Below are positions 50,195-58,913 of a stretch of DNA of 64,000 nt, piece after piece (position 1 is the first letter of the stretch; every line of letters begins with the position of its first letter). The notes below the pieces were generated by a model, which was given only the letters and a program-made list of their open reading frames with translations, did not search any database and had not been told where the DNA came from. The DNA lies in NCBI GenBank assembly GCA_002839185.1, contig PGXO01000010.1:1-64000 (forward strand), given 5' to 3'. The translations under genes were made by a program, and so were the position numbers. Origin of the DNA: Synergistetes bacterium HGW-Synergistetes-1 (lineage in GTDB: Bacteria; Synergistota; Synergistia; Synergistales; Synergistaceae).

Positions 50195-50938
50195 TCACGG
50201 AAAGGTCTGGAAATTCGAGGGGTCTGAAAGGTGTTCCTCTATCTTCAGCAGGTCGTTGGGGGTATCTATCTCTATAGTGTCGCGTTCCGTTACGATGCAC
50301 CTTATGGAATAGCCTCTTTCCAGTACCCTCAGCATCTCAAGGCTCTCTGTCTTCTCAAGCGGAGTCTGCTTCCACTTTGAAAACTCAAGCAGTAGATCAC
50401 GCCTCCAGGCGTAGGGTCCGATGTGCTTGTACCATGTTCCTTCAGAACTCCGCCGGAAGGGTATCGGGGAACGGCTGAAGTAGAGTCCTTTACCATTCCT
50501 GTCAAAGACCATCTTAACAATGTCGGGAGATATTATCTCTTCATCCCGTTCGATCTTTTTTGCGAGAAGGGCAAGTGAGACATCCTGAGCAGAGCTTAGC
50601 ACCTCAATTAGAGGGTCTATCATGTCGCTGCCGACAAGGGGATCATCCACCTGCACATTTATTACATATTCTGAGGGGATCCTCTCTGCGGCCCATGCTA
50701 CACGGTCTCCACCGCTGGGAAGATCGGGGGGGGTCATCATTGCCTCTCCTCCGTTTTCACGGACAAGCGCAGCTATTCTTTCATCGTCTGTGGCGACGAC
50801 TATCCTGTCTACATTTCTGCATCTGCTGACATTTGAAAGAACTCTTATGACAAGCGGTACCCCAGCTATCGGAATGAGGGGTTTTCCTGGAAGTCTTGTA
50901 CTTGCAAATCTTGCGGGGATCACTGCAAGGGTCTTCAT
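50195..50938 (-). CDS. kdsB: CMP-Kdo (or CMP-8-amino-Kdo) synthetase
   Basis: A 247-aa cytidylyltransferase that activates Kdo-type sugars for lipopolysaccharide. It has the N-terminal VIPARFASTRLPGKPL, DRIVVATDDERIA, PSGGDRVAWAAE, INVQVDDPLVG (usual QGDEP replaced by QVDDP), YFSRSPIPF, HIGPYAWRRDLL and the EIDTPNDL end. The start at 50938 has AAGGAGG. QVDDP rather than QGDEP may reflect preference for the 8-amino sugar, as the two genes downstream would supply it (inference). Confidence 0.88.
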   Translation of the reverse strand: MKTLAVIPARFASTRLPGKPLIPIAGVPLVIRVLSNVSRCRNVDRIVVATDDERIAALVRENGGEAMMTPPDLPSGGDRVAWAAERIPSEYVINVQVDDPLVGSDMIDPLIEVLSSAQDVSLALLAKKIERDEEIISPDIVKMVFDRNGKGLYFSRSPIPFRRSSEGTWYKHIGPYAWRRDLLLEFSKWKQTPLEKTESLEMLRVLERGYSIRCIVTERDTIEIDTPNDLLKIEEHLSDPSNFQTFP

Positions 50939-51065
50939 CCCTCTAACCTCCTTTTCAGACAGCTTATGCAGTGTATGGCCGAAAATATCGGCTTTCTCTG
51001 CTGTCATTTTTTGGTTAGAGGCCAAGAATAATCCTCTTTAATAAAATTGTCAAATACTTTTTTGC

Positions 51066-51091
51066 ACAAAAAAAGCCGCGTATAAGCGGCC
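51066..51091 (-). terminator. Terminator of the exported-protein gene
   Basis: On the minus strand GGCCGC TTATA CGCGGC followed by TTTTTTT. It lies just after the stop at 51127. Confidence 0.8.
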
Positions 51092-51126
51092 TCAGGATGG
51101 ATATTTTTAAAAAAATAATGCAGGCC

Positions 51127-51531
51127 TTACTGTTCGAGCGTATAGATCGTCCACTTCAGAGAGGCTGCTTTTTTTGCCAGTTTGAGATCTCCTTTGAAAT
51201 AAAGGCCTTTGAACTGCTTGTCCTCACCGGGAGCCAGCAAGATCTCCTCGATGAAGATATCACCGATCTCTTTCCTGTTATCTCCTACAAAGCTGCAGGC
51301 AGCTGAAAATTTGACAGGAGCTTCACCTTTGTTCACCAAGGTTATGTTTACTCCCTCTGATGTTACCTTGAGCCCACGGTACTCGACGGGAGCACCGTTG
51401 GGTATCTGCCCCTTTGAGCTGAAAACAGCAAAAGCCGGCATGGCAAAGATCAGTATCAGGATCATAGATATAGCTATTCTTTTCAATCCGGGCAACCCCG
51501 CTTCCTTTTCTGAATGTTTAAATTTTATCAT
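51127..51531 (-). CDS. Membrane-anchored or exported protein of unknown function
   Basis: About 134 aa from the ATG at 51531. A short charged N-terminus (MIKFKHSEKEAGLPGLKR) is followed by a hydrophobic signal or anchor (IAISMILILIFAMPAFA) and a small beta-rich domain (VEYRGLKVTSEGVNITLVN, PGEDKQFKGLYFKG, KWTIYTLEQ) that looks like a periplasmic Ig-like module. The frame is open back to 51699 through the tRNA-Ser, which cannot be coding. No strong ribosome-binding site distinguishes 51531 from 51567. The function is unknown. Confidence 0.65.
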   Translation of the reverse strand: MIKFKHSEKEAGLPGLKRIAISMILILIFAMPAFAVFSSKGQIPNGAPVEYRGLKVTSEGVNITLVNKGEAPVKFSAACSFVGDNRKEIGDIFIEEILLAPGEDKQFKGLYFKGDLKLAKKAASLKWTIYTLEQ

Positions 51532-51617
51532 ATATGTCCCATTATCAGTTTCTTTACGAGTAGCCATATCAGCAAAAAAACCTGTATCCATTATAGGGAG
51601 TGTCGTATCATTAAAAC

Positions 51618-51652
51618 AATAAGCGGCCCCCATAAAGGAAGCCGCCTTATAT
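51618..51652 (-). terminator. Terminator downstream of tRNA-Ser
   Basis: On the minus strand AAGGCGGC ... GCCGCTT with a T-rich run (ATTGTTTT) after it. It ends the tRNA transcript. Confidence 0.7.
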
Positions 51653-51658
51653 AAAGCC

Positions 51659-51746
51659 TGGCGGAGAGCAGAGGATTCGAACCCCTGGGGCTGTGACACC
51701 CAACTGATTTCAAGTCAGTCACCATAGACCACTCGGACAGCTCTCC
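51659..51746 (-). tRNA. tRNA-Ser (UGA anticodon)
   Basis: An 88-nt minus-strand gene. Acceptor GGAGAGC pairs with GCTCTCC, then G and an encoded CCA. The anticodon arm ACTGA CTTGAAA TCAGT gives TGA. A long variable arm (GGGTGTCACAGCCCC) marks class II, and the T-arm contains GGTTCGAATCC. Confidence 0.95.
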
Positions 51747-51818
51747 GGACAACGTTAATATTATAGCGGCCTTTTCATTTCAGGCAAGTCTTTATGTGAT
51801 CTTTTTTGGAGGTTGGCC

Positions 51819-53981
51819 ATGTCAGAACTAAAAATGTCTTTTCGCGTAACAGGTATGACCTGTACTACCTGTTCGAAAATAGTTGAAAGAGCACTCTCGA
51901 AAGTCGAGGGGGTATCTTATGCTTCCGTCAATCTTGCGACAGAAAGCGTCTTTGTTGCAGCGGACGGGTCTGTCACATTTGAGATGCTTGAGAATGCTGT
52001 TGAAAAAAGCGGGTATAAGATACTTAAAGAGGCCCCCGCAGACATAGATGACATAAAATACCGCGAGGCCAGAAAAGACCTCTTCTTCATCCTTCTGATC
52101 GGCATCCCCATGTCGGTACTGATGTTCATGCATATGGCAATGGGTATCCACTACCACTGGTACGGGATAATGGAGATAGTTGCGGGAGGCATCGCCATAT
52201 TCTGGGGCGGGCGCAAAACTCTCCGCGGGGCATGGATAGCAGTTGCACACGCCCACACTAACATGGATACGCTTATAGCTATCAGCGCCGTGGCCTCATG
52301 GGTGACAGCGCTCATGAATTATTCAGGTCTTGACATCCCTTCCTTCGGAACAATAGGAGTTATGATATTGATGCTCCACCTCACAGGCAGGTATATTGAG
52401 TCCCATCTGAGGGACAAGGCCGCAAAACAGGTGAAGGCGCTTATGACCCTTCAGCCGAGGGAAGCCCGTGTCGTCTCTGACGGCAAGACTCTCATGGTGC
52501 CAATTGAAGCGGTCAAACCTGACACGATGATCCAGGTCAACCCTGGTGAAAGGATCCCGCTTGACGGAATAGTTGAGGAAGGGCTTTCCGGAGTCGATGA
52601 ATCCCTTTTGACAGGCGAATCCCAGCCTGCAGTCAAGGATGTTGGGTCTGACGTCACAGGGGGAGCTATGAATCTCTCAGGCGTCCTTCTGATCAGGACA
52701 ACAAAAGTAGGTGAGGACACATTCCTCTCAAAAATGCTCGACCTGGTGAGGGAAGCCCAGGGGAGCAAGGTGCCCCTTCAGGATCTTGCAGACAGGATAA
52801 CCATAAAATTCGTCCCGGCCGTGATTTCGCTGGCTGTCATAAGCGCTTTGACATGGTTTTTCTTTTTCAACAGCCTTTCTGTCTATGTTGCGCCGCTGGC
52901 AGCATATCTCCCATGGCCAACGGCATTCAGTTCGCCTGTATCCGCGGCCGCATATTCCTTCGTGGCAACTCTGGTAATAGCATGTCCGTGCGCACTTGGA
53001 CTCGCGACTCCGCTTGCACTTGTAGTCAGCACCGGTGAGGCTTCAAAAAACGGTCTTCTGATAAGAAATGCGGAGGCCATCCAGACATTGCACGAAGTTG
53101 ACCATGCCATCCTCGACAAGACAGGCACACTGACCGTAGGCGAACCGGAAGTGCTTGAATGGGAACTTGAAGATGAGGCGATCCCCTTCGCCTTCGCCCT
53201 GGAATCCAATTCAGGACACCCTGTAGCCAAATCTGTCGTCAGGGCCTTGGGTACACGTGAGTACGACAAACCGGAAAGCGTTGAAGAGATACCTGGAGAG
53301 GGCGTGACAGGAAAATGGGGAGATGTCGAATGGTTCGTGGGCAGACCTCTCAACAGATCAAAATGGACAGCCAGATCTGCTCTTGCACGATCTATAGTTG
53401 AAGTGAGAAAAAACGACATCCCTGTCGGCTTTTTTGCCATCTCTGATCCGATAAGAGAAGATTCAAAAGAGGCTGTCTCAGCCCTGGCGAAACTTGGCAT
53501 AACCACGATGATGGCCACTGGAGACGGTATGGAGGCAGCACTGGAAATTGCCGAACAGGCAGGGATAAAGAACGTCAGATGGGAAGTCCGTCCCGAAGAT
53601 AAACTCTCAATAGTTAGGGAGACCCAGAGCAAGGGCAAGAAAGTTCTTATGGCAGGAGACGGAATAAACGATGCCGCAGCTCTGAAGGGCGCCCATGTCG
53701 GTGTAGCGATGGGCGGAGGTATGGATCTCGCGGTCGACAGCGCAGACATAGTGATCCTGAAAGGCGGCATCTCAAAAATAGTTTCGGCTGTTAAAATATC
53801 TGATAAGACATGGCAGGTAATCCGCCAGAATCTTTTTGGTGCATTTTTCTATAACATCATTGCCATCCCGCTTGCAATGCTGGGGCTGCTCCATCCGCTC
53901 GTAGCAGAGCTGGCGATGGCAGCAAGTTCTATTACAGTTATTTTGAACTCTCTTCGCATCTCAGGTTCGGCAGACAAATAA
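51819..53981 (+). CDS. copA: Copper-exporting P-type ATPase
   Basis: A 720-aa P1B-1 ATPase exporting Cu(I). The N-terminal HMA domain has GMTCTTCSKIVERAL. The membrane part has CPCALGLATPLAL, and the cytoplasmic part LLTGESQPAV, ILDKTGTLTVG, SNSGHPVAKSVV and AGDGINDAAALK. The ATG follows GGAGG by 6 nt. It is followed by a CopZ-like chaperone gene and an exported protein, a copper-handling operon. N-terminal TCTTC instead of the common TCxxC is still a CxxC site. Confidence 0.94.
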   Translation: MSELKMSFRVTGMTCTTCSKIVERALSKVEGVSYASVNLATESVFVAADGSVTFEMLENAVEKSGYKILKEAPADIDDIKYREARKDLFFILLIGIPMSVLMFMHMAMGIHYHWYGIMEIVAGGIAIFWGGRKTLRGAWIAVAHAHTNMDTLIAISAVASWVTALMNYSGLDIPSFGTIGVMILMLHLTGRYIESHLRDKAAKQVKALMTLQPREARVVSDGKTLMVPIEAVKPDTMIQVNPGERIPLDGIVEEGLSGVDESLLTGESQPAVKDVGSDVTGGAMNLSGVLLIRTTKVGEDTFLSKMLDLVREAQGSKVPLQDLADRITIKFVPAVISLAVISALTWFFFFNSLSVYVAPLAAYLPWPTAFSSPVSAAAYSFVATLVIACPCALGLATPLALVVSTGEASKNGLLIRNAEAIQTLHEVDHAILDKTGTLTVGEPEVLEWELEDEAIPFAFALESNSGHPVAKSVVRALGTREYDKPESVEEIPGEGVTGKWGDVEWFVGRPLNRSKWTARSALARSIVEVRKNDIPVGFFAISDPIREDSKEAVSALAKLGITTMMATGDGMEAALEIAEQAGIKNVRWEVRPEDKLSIVRETQSKGKKVLMAGDGINDAAALKGAHVGVAMGGGMDLAVDSADIVILKGGISKIVSAVKISDKTWQVIRQNLFGAFFYNIIAIPLAMLGLLHPLVAELAMAASSITVILNSLRISGSADK

Positions 53982-53991
53982 CAAGGAGGAC

Positions 53992-54201
53992 ATGAAAATG
54001 AAAAAATTTACACTCTTAATTCCGGAAATGATGTGCGGCCATTGTGAAAAACGCATCCGTGAAGCTGTTTCATCTCTTGGCGGAAACGTAATATCACTTG
54101 ATCTGGAGACAAAGATCGTGGAAGCAGAAGCAGATGTTTCAGAAGAAGTACTTATCAAAGCCATTGATGATGCAGGGTATGAGGCACAAATAAATAATTA
54201 A
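53992..54201 (+). CDS. copZ: Copper chaperone, HMA domain
   Basis: A 69-aa HMA protein with metal site PEMMCGHCEKRIREAV and the usual end IDDAGYEAQI. It binds Cu(I) and hands it to CopA. It lies 10 bp after copA with AAGGAGG, so it is in the same operon. The first ATG (53992) and the next (53998) both fit; I take 53992. Confidence 0.9.
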   Translation: MKMKKFTLLIPEMMCGHCEKRIREAVSSLGGNVISLDLETKIVEAEADVSEEVLIKAIDDAGYEAQINN

Positions 54202-54236
54202 TATGGTAAAATGATTTCAGATAAGGGGGAATAAAA

Positions 54237-54587
54237 ATGAAAAAGACCTTGATCTATGCCATTACAGCGCTATTGATACTGGTCTCAGCAGGTTCATCCT
54301 TCGCTCACCCCCCGAAAAATGCAAATGCAGTTTGGGACAAAGCGTCTGAGACCCTGACCGTAACAGCTGAGCACAGTGTCAACGATCCTGTTAAACATTA
54401 CATCCTCACTCTTACAGTATTTGAGGGCAATAAGCAGCTGCTTCTGAAACAGTACGATAAACAGGGAGATCCGGGCGGGTTCAGTGACAGGGTTATTTTA
54501 AAGGGACTGAAATCTGGTTCACATGTAAGGGTCCAGCTTGTATGCAACATTATGGGCTCAACAGAATCTGAAATAACTATTCCCTAG
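54237..54587 (+). CDS. Exported superoxide-reductase-like protein lacking a metal ligand
   Basis: A 116-aa protein with a signal peptide (cut after SSFA). The mature part resembles the iron-site domain of superoxide reductase/desulfoferrodoxin: AEHSVNDPVKHYILTLTVF matches the EHxx...HYI region, and VCNIMG aligns with the CNxHG motif, but the ligand His is Met. An exported SOR-like fold next to copA-copZ suggests a changed metal or a non-enzymatic role. AGGGGGA precedes the ATG. Family assignment rests on motifs only. Confidence 0.6.
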   Translation: MKKTLIYAITALLILVSAGSSFAHPPKNANAVWDKASETLTVTAEHSVNDPVKHYILTLTVFEGNKQLLLKQYDKQGDPGGFSDRVILKGLKSGSHVRVQLVCNIMGSTESEITIP

Positions 54588-54620
54588 TACATGAGGATTC
54601 CACAATAAAAAGCAAAAAAG

Positions 54621-54658
54621 AGAGGGAAGCCTTCCTGAGACCATGGGCTTCCCTCTTT
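54621..54658. terminator. Terminator between convergent genes
   Basis: AGAGGGAAGCC (54621-54631) pairs with GGCTTCCCTCT (54646-54656), flanked by A-rich and TTTAAT runs. Confidence 0.8.
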
Positions 54659-54694
54659 AATATCCTTAACCAGTCAGTTCAGAGAAATAACGGA

Positions 54695-55624
54695 TCAACT
54701 GTCGGTGATCTTTCCGTCAGGCCAGAAAAATTTAGTCGCCGGATCGCTGCCAGGCGCTACAGGAAATATCTTTTTGCCCTCCCAAAGTATCGAAGTACTG
54801 CCGGGTTTTCCTATCCTGACCCTAATCGGCAGGCCTGAGCTGACCTCATACTCCTTAAACTCACCGGGCTTCATAGTTCCTTCGAAGAGTATTTTCTCCC
54901 CCTGGCTTATCTTCGTCCATACATAGGCATTTTCAGCCGTCACCTTTACGGATCTGGGTCCGGCAGCCTGCTTCGTTACTCCGGCCTGCGTTTCCGGAGC
55001 TTTAGCGGCTTCAGCTGCCGGCTGAGGCTGTTTGCCGTCCATCCATGAGAGGTCTGTCTGCTCGTCTTTGCTGACAGTATCACCTGATACCGGGGGTACT
55101 GCTTGGTCTGCCGACAGCGGCGCTTCCGGCTGCTGCTCCCTGACTGTACCGGTCGTTCCTCCGTCTATAGGACTTGTTGCGGAAGTTTTAATGTCACCCC
55201 TGTACTGCCAGGTTATCCAGCCAGCAGCCCCAAGTGACAGAACTATCAAAAGATAGAGCCACAAAAAAGATCTCGGCTTGAATATCTTAGGAGAATCGCT
55301 GTAATTCGTTTCGTCCCCGGCAGGGATCGGCGGCTCTGCCGCTTTCTGCCTTTTGGTTATGACGTCGTAGCTTTTCCATATATCAGGAGCGCTGAGGTGA
55401 TCACAGTACTGTCGTATGAAACTCCTGACATAAGGGCCCTTTGGCAGATGATCAAGATCTCCCTCTTCGATCGCAGCCAGGTAGTGTTTCTGTATTTTGG
55501 TCACATTGGAAACATCTGCTATTGAAAGTCCCTGGGCTTCCCTTATGCTCTTCAGGCGTGACCCGAGTTCCTTTATCTGTATCTGGGTCTTTTGTTCTTC
55601 ATTATAAGTTTCTTTTTTTTCCAA
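54695..55624 (-). CDS. rodZ: RodZ-like protein with HTH and DUF4115
   Basis: A 309-aa bitopic protein. A cytoplasmic helix-turn-helix (about 20-85: LGSRLKSIREAQGLSIADVS, HYLAAIEEGDLDHLPKG, YVRSFIRQYCDHL) is followed by one membrane helix at about 120-140 (FLWLYLLIVLSLGAAGWITW), a Pro/Ala-rich linker and a C-terminal beta domain (DUF4115, VKVTAENAYVWTKIS). RodZ links MreB to the envelope. The TTG start has GGGGGC upstream. It overlaps the rpe 3' end by 23 bp. Confidence 0.85.
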   Translation of the reverse strand: MEKKETYNEEQKTQIQIKELGSRLKSIREAQGLSIADVSNVTKIQKHYLAAIEEGDLDHLPKGPYVRSFIRQYCDHLSAPDIWKSYDVITKRQKAAEPPIPAGDETNYSDSPKIFKPRSFLWLYLLIVLSLGAAGWITWQYRGDIKTSATSPIDGGTTGTVREQQPEAPLSADQAVPPVSGDTVSKDEQTDLSWMDGKQPQPAAEAAKAPETQAGVTKQAAGPRSVKVTAENAYVWTKISQGEKILFEGTMKPGEFKEYEVSSGLPIRVRIGKPGSTSILWEGKKIFPVAPGSDPATKFFWPDGKITDS

Positions 55625-56330
55625 TCTGACGCCCCCTTTCTGCGTTGACGCGCATTTCCCTGATCACCGCTGTCGGATCCGGCTTGCTGAATATTGCGCT
55701 TCCTGCGACCAGTACGTCACACCCATGTCTCACGGCAAGTTCCGTGTTGTCAGGGCCGATCCCGCCATCCATCTGGATAAGATAGCCGCCTTCGTTTGCC
55801 CTGCGCCATTCCGCCAGAGCCGATACTTTCTTAAGAGTTTCGGGTATGAATGACTGTCCACCGTATCCCGGATTGACTGACATTACCAGGACAAGGTCGA
55901 CCATGTGAAGGATAGGATATAGTATTTCAACGGGTGTTCCAGGGTTGATGGAAACGCCGCAGGGAACACCTTCGTGCCTTATGCTCTGGAGTACCCTATG
56001 TATGTGCGGGGTCGCTTCAGCGTGAACAGTCAGCACCGAAGGCTTCTCCGCAAGGAACATTCCTGTAAAGGCTTCCGGAGGTTCGACCATAATATGTACA
56101 TCAATAAATTTGTCTGGGTATCTCTTTCTTAGGGCCTTTAAAAGAGAGGGTCCGTATGAAAGGTTCGGCACAAAATGTCCGTCCATGATATCGAGGTGGA
56201 GCCATTCGGCTTCCTTCTCGATTTTTTCGATATCCCTCTCCATATTGAGGACATCCGCGGAAAGCAGTGAGGGCGAAATGATCACGCTCCTGCCTTCCAT
56301 CTCATTTATTATTTGAAACGATCCTGCCAT
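55602..56330 (-). CDS. rpe: Ribulose-phosphate 3-epimerase
   Basis: A 242-aa TIM-barrel epimerase of the pentose phosphate pathway (ribulose-5-P to xylulose-5-P). It has IISPSLLSADVLNMERD, LHLDIMDGHFVPNLSYGP, DVHIMVEPPEAF, SINPGTPVE, VMSVNPGYGGQSFIPETLKK, QMDGGIGPDN and VAGSAIF. The start at 56330 has GGGAGGTGA upstream; an inner ATG at residue 11 is possible. It overlaps the PASTA gene by 22 bp and rodZ by 23 bp. Confidence 0.94.
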   Translation of the reverse strand: MAGSFQIINEMEGRSVIISPSLLSADVLNMERDIEKIEKEAEWLHLDIMDGHFVPNLSYGPSLLKALRKRYPDKFIDVHIMVEPPEAFTGMFLAEKPSVLTVHAEATPHIHRVLQSIRHEGVPCGVSINPGTPVEILYPILHMVDLVLVMSVNPGYGGQSFIPETLKKVSALAEWRRANEGGYLIQMDGGIGPDNTELAVRHGCDVLVAGSAIFSKPDPTAVIREMRVNAERGRQIGKKRNL

Positions 56331-57463
56331 ACGAAGTCACCTCCCAGATAAATGGTAATCGTGGCCTGTCCGGCGTAAGGAACATTCATCGAGATATACT
56401 CGCTGCCATTTGCCATGACATCCTTAATGACCTTTGTTCCCGTGTCGTCTGTAAGCTCTATCTTCAGAGAGAGAGGTTTAGTCAGAGGCGGGACCTGGTA
56501 TCTCAGTTTTGCCGTTTTCTGAGCGACTGCAGGAACAGGTTTTTCCGGCTGCGGGACTTTTACAGGCTCTGCCTCGTTTTTGACTTCCACTTTATTTGCT
56601 TCTTGTGACGGAACGGGGGCCGGGTTTTCAGGCAGCTTCGTCGGGATATCAGAAGGTTCGGTGTTTTTGATCACAACAGTCCTGACGGCAGCGGCCCTCT
56701 GAGTATCCTGGTCGTCAGCCGGGGGTGTTTCACTGGATGCCTCGCCCGGCTTTAAAGCTCTTGCTATCGTAAGATTTATCAGCGTTCCGGCAGGGACGTT
56801 AGCCCCGTTCTTGGGATTGGTCCTTAATACCGTACCTGCAGCGACCTCTGCTGAAGGCGTTTCTGTACTGCTTCCCACTGTGAGTCCTATCTGTTCGAGC
56901 ACCTCGGCCGCCACATCAACTCCCTGGCCTTTGAGATCAGGGACGCTTACAAATGCACCTCCGCTGCTGCCGCCTGAACTGACAAGGAGGCTGACCATGC
57001 AGTTAGCCGCGACCTGCTGAGGTGCAGCTGGGTTTTGGGCAATTATCGATCCGGCGGGTTTAAGTTTATCTGTCACCCTGGTTATCTTGTCCACTTTAAA
57101 ACCCGCTTCGCTTAGCCTTTTTACGCCTTCCTCAAACTTCAGGCCCCTTACATCCGGGACCGGGAGTATGGATCCGCCTTTGCTGACCCTGACGATGACC
57201 ACTTTTCCCTTTGATACTTTCTCTCCTGCCGGGAGATTCTGAGAGATCACTGTGTCTGCCCTTTCAGGCGAATCGACCTGGTCGACTTTGGCAAGGAGTC
57301 CTTCCTTCTGAAGAGCTTCTACGGCATCTACTAGCTGCAGGCCTGCCATGTTTGGCACGGTGGCACTATTGTCCTCAATAAAAACTGTCTTTATCCCTAA
57401 ATATGCACTGGCTATGATCACTATAAATGCTATTACCATACCCCAGCGATGAATTTTACCCAT
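56309..57463 (-). CDS. Membrane-anchored PASTA-domain protein
   Basis: A 384-aa protein with an N-terminal membrane anchor (WGMVIAFIVIIASAYLGI), then three PASTA repeats (about 35-95, 100-170, 175-240; each with a VPxxxGL-type start such as VPNMAGLQLVDAVEAL) and a Pro/Lys/Glu-rich linker to a small C-terminal domain. PASTA repeats bind peptidoglycan fragments or lipid II. No kinase domain is attached, unlike the Ser/Thr kinase family. AAAGGGAG precedes the ATG. It sits between rsmB and rpe in one operon. Confidence 0.88.
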   Translation of the reverse strand: MGKIHRWGMVIAFIVIIASAYLGIKTVFIEDNSATVPNMAGLQLVDAVEALQKEGLLAKVDQVDSPERADTVISQNLPAGEKVSKGKVVIVRVSKGGSILPVPDVRGLKFEEGVKRLSEAGFKVDKITRVTDKLKPAGSIIAQNPAAPQQVAANCMVSLLVSSGGSSGGAFVSVPDLKGQGVDVAAEVLEQIGLTVGSSTETPSAEVAAGTVLRTNPKNGANVPAGTLINLTIARALKPGEASSETPPADDQDTQRAAAVRTVVIKNTEPSDIPTKLPENPAPVPSQEANKVEVKNEAEPVKVPQPEKPVPAVAQKTAKLRYQVPPLTKPLSLKIELTDDTGTKVIKDVMANGSEYISMNVPYAGQATITIYLGGDFVWQDRFK

Positions 57464-57484
57464 AAAAAACGCTCCCTTTCTCCT

Positions 57485-58804
57485 CTATTTGCGCTTTACA
57501 AGAAGCGCCAGATAGAAACCATCGATCCATGGAAGACCGGGCCAGATCAGAGTACCGTACGGTTTGCCCTTTGACATGAGCTTATGGCTTCTTTCAACGG
57601 GAACTTCGGTAAGTTCAGGGTGCTGAGCCATTACCGCAGCAACTACCTTCTCATTCTCTTCTCTGAACATGCTGCATGTGCTGTATGCCACAATGCCTCC
57701 CGGTGCAACGAGAGATACTGCTCTGTCAAGGAGTTTTTTTTGAAGATCCGCCGCATCTAAAACCATCTCGGGAGTTATCCTCCATTTGCTCTCCGGATGC
57801 CTTCCCCACGTACCGCTCCCGGTACATGGAGCATCCAGGAGTATCGCTTTAGGCTCTGTTTTAGGCTCAAGGCTGAGGGAATCTCCGCAGTAAAAACTGA
57901 CTCTGTCCCCGGTGCACATTCTTATCATCTCGTACTCTGCGGACTTTATCCGGCCTTCAGATATGTCCCATGCCTCGATCTTTGCTTCCGGCATCATATC
58001 AGCAAGCTGACCTGTCTTAATGCCCCGTCCGCAACACATATCAAGCAGAGGCTCACCCTTCCAGCGTCTGGAAAATGCATCCGCAACAAACATTGATGAC
58101 TCACTCTGAGGTGTTATCCTGCCCTCTGAAAATCCGGGGATCTCAAGCGGGTAAGGATTCGCCGGGGTGCGGACCGACCTCTCAAGAAAGGGGGATGACC
58201 AGGCTTTTTTCCCTGAAGCCCGGTACTCATGCAGCCATTCTTCCCTGTCTACTCCATGCGAAAGCCTGAGCGAAAGATATGTTCTCATTCCGCTTGACTT
58301 TACAAGGTGCTTTGCCTCCGATATAGACATGTCCTTGGACCACTGAGCAGCCGCCCACCCCGGGATACCCCAGTAAAGTGCCTGGTCCCTGAGTGCGCTG
58401 CTTTTTTTCAGCTCTGCCAGATATGGCTTGGCTTCATCTGCTACTGTATGCAGGACAGCATTGACAAGTCCTATATCGTGATCATCGCCTTTTGATTTTA
58501 TTGCCTGTACAAGGCCGTTGATGAGAACAGGAAGTGCGAAATATTTAAGCTCCACTATCCCTGCTATTCCAATCATAAGAGCGTTATGGGTAAGTTGCGA
58601 CATATCTTTTGTGTTGCGTCTGCAGTATTTCATGAGCAGATGCTTCCAGAGTCCCTGTCTTCTCAGCGAACAGTAAACGAGAGTCGCAGCAAGTACCCTG
58701 TCAGAAGGAGCAATATCCGTATATAACTTCCTGAGCGCTTCAGCGGCAAAGGCGCCTTCGCTTACTTCGCCATACACCTGGAGCGCTGCTTCAATACCTC
58801 TCAT
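57485..58804 (-). CDS. rsmB: 16S rRNA m5C967 methyltransferase RsmB
   Basis: A 439-aa protein with an N-terminal NusB-like helical domain (AALQVYGEVSEGAFAAEALR) and a C-terminal RNA m5C methyltransferase domain. The SAM loop is LLDMCCGRGIKTGQLA (family usually D-C-AAPGGKT, so divergent). The two catalytic cysteines are in LLDAPCTGSGTWG and VAYSTCSMFREENE. It methylates C967 of 16S rRNA. GAGGTGA precedes the ATG. First gene of the rsmB-PASTA-rpe-rodZ run. Confidence 0.9.
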   Translation of the reverse strand: MRGIEAALQVYGEVSEGAFAAEALRKLYTDIAPSDRVLAATLVYCSLRRQGLWKHLLMKYCRRNTKDMSQLTHNALMIGIAGIVELKYFALPVLINGLVQAIKSKGDDHDIGLVNAVLHTVADEAKPYLAELKKSSALRDQALYWGIPGWAAAQWSKDMSISEAKHLVKSSGMRTYLSLRLSHGVDREEWLHEYRASGKKAWSSPFLERSVRTPANPYPLEIPGFSEGRITPQSESSMFVADAFSRRWKGEPLLDMCCGRGIKTGQLADMMPEAKIEAWDISEGRIKSAEYEMIRMCTGDRVSFYCGDSLSLEPKTEPKAILLDAPCTGSGTWGRHPESKWRITPEMVLDAADLQKKLLDRAVSLVAPGGIVAYSTCSMFREENEKVVAAVMAQHPELTEVPVERSHKLMSKGKPYGTLIWPGLPWIDGFYLALLVKRK

Positions 58805-58863
58805 CGGGGCCGATCACCTCTATGTGCGGAATACCGCTTTTTCATGGAACGCTTCAAATATAA

Positions 58864-58895
58864 CAAAAAAGGAGGCAGCCTTATGCCACCTCCCG
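58864..58895 (-). terminator. Terminator of the membrane protease gene
   Basis: On the minus strand GGAGGTGGC ATAA GGCTGCCTCC followed by TTTTTT, 20 bp beyond the stop at 58914. Confidence 0.85.
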
Positions 58896-58913
58896 ATATT
58901 TTACACTATTTTT

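Noticed and set aside
51532-51699. Longer N-terminus for the exported protein at 51127
   Set aside because: It would translate part of tRNA-Ser(UGA) and its terminator.
52883-53770. 295-codon minus-strand ORF opposite copA
   Set aside because: Ser/Pro-rich antisense shadow of copA, without a ribosome-binding site or domain.
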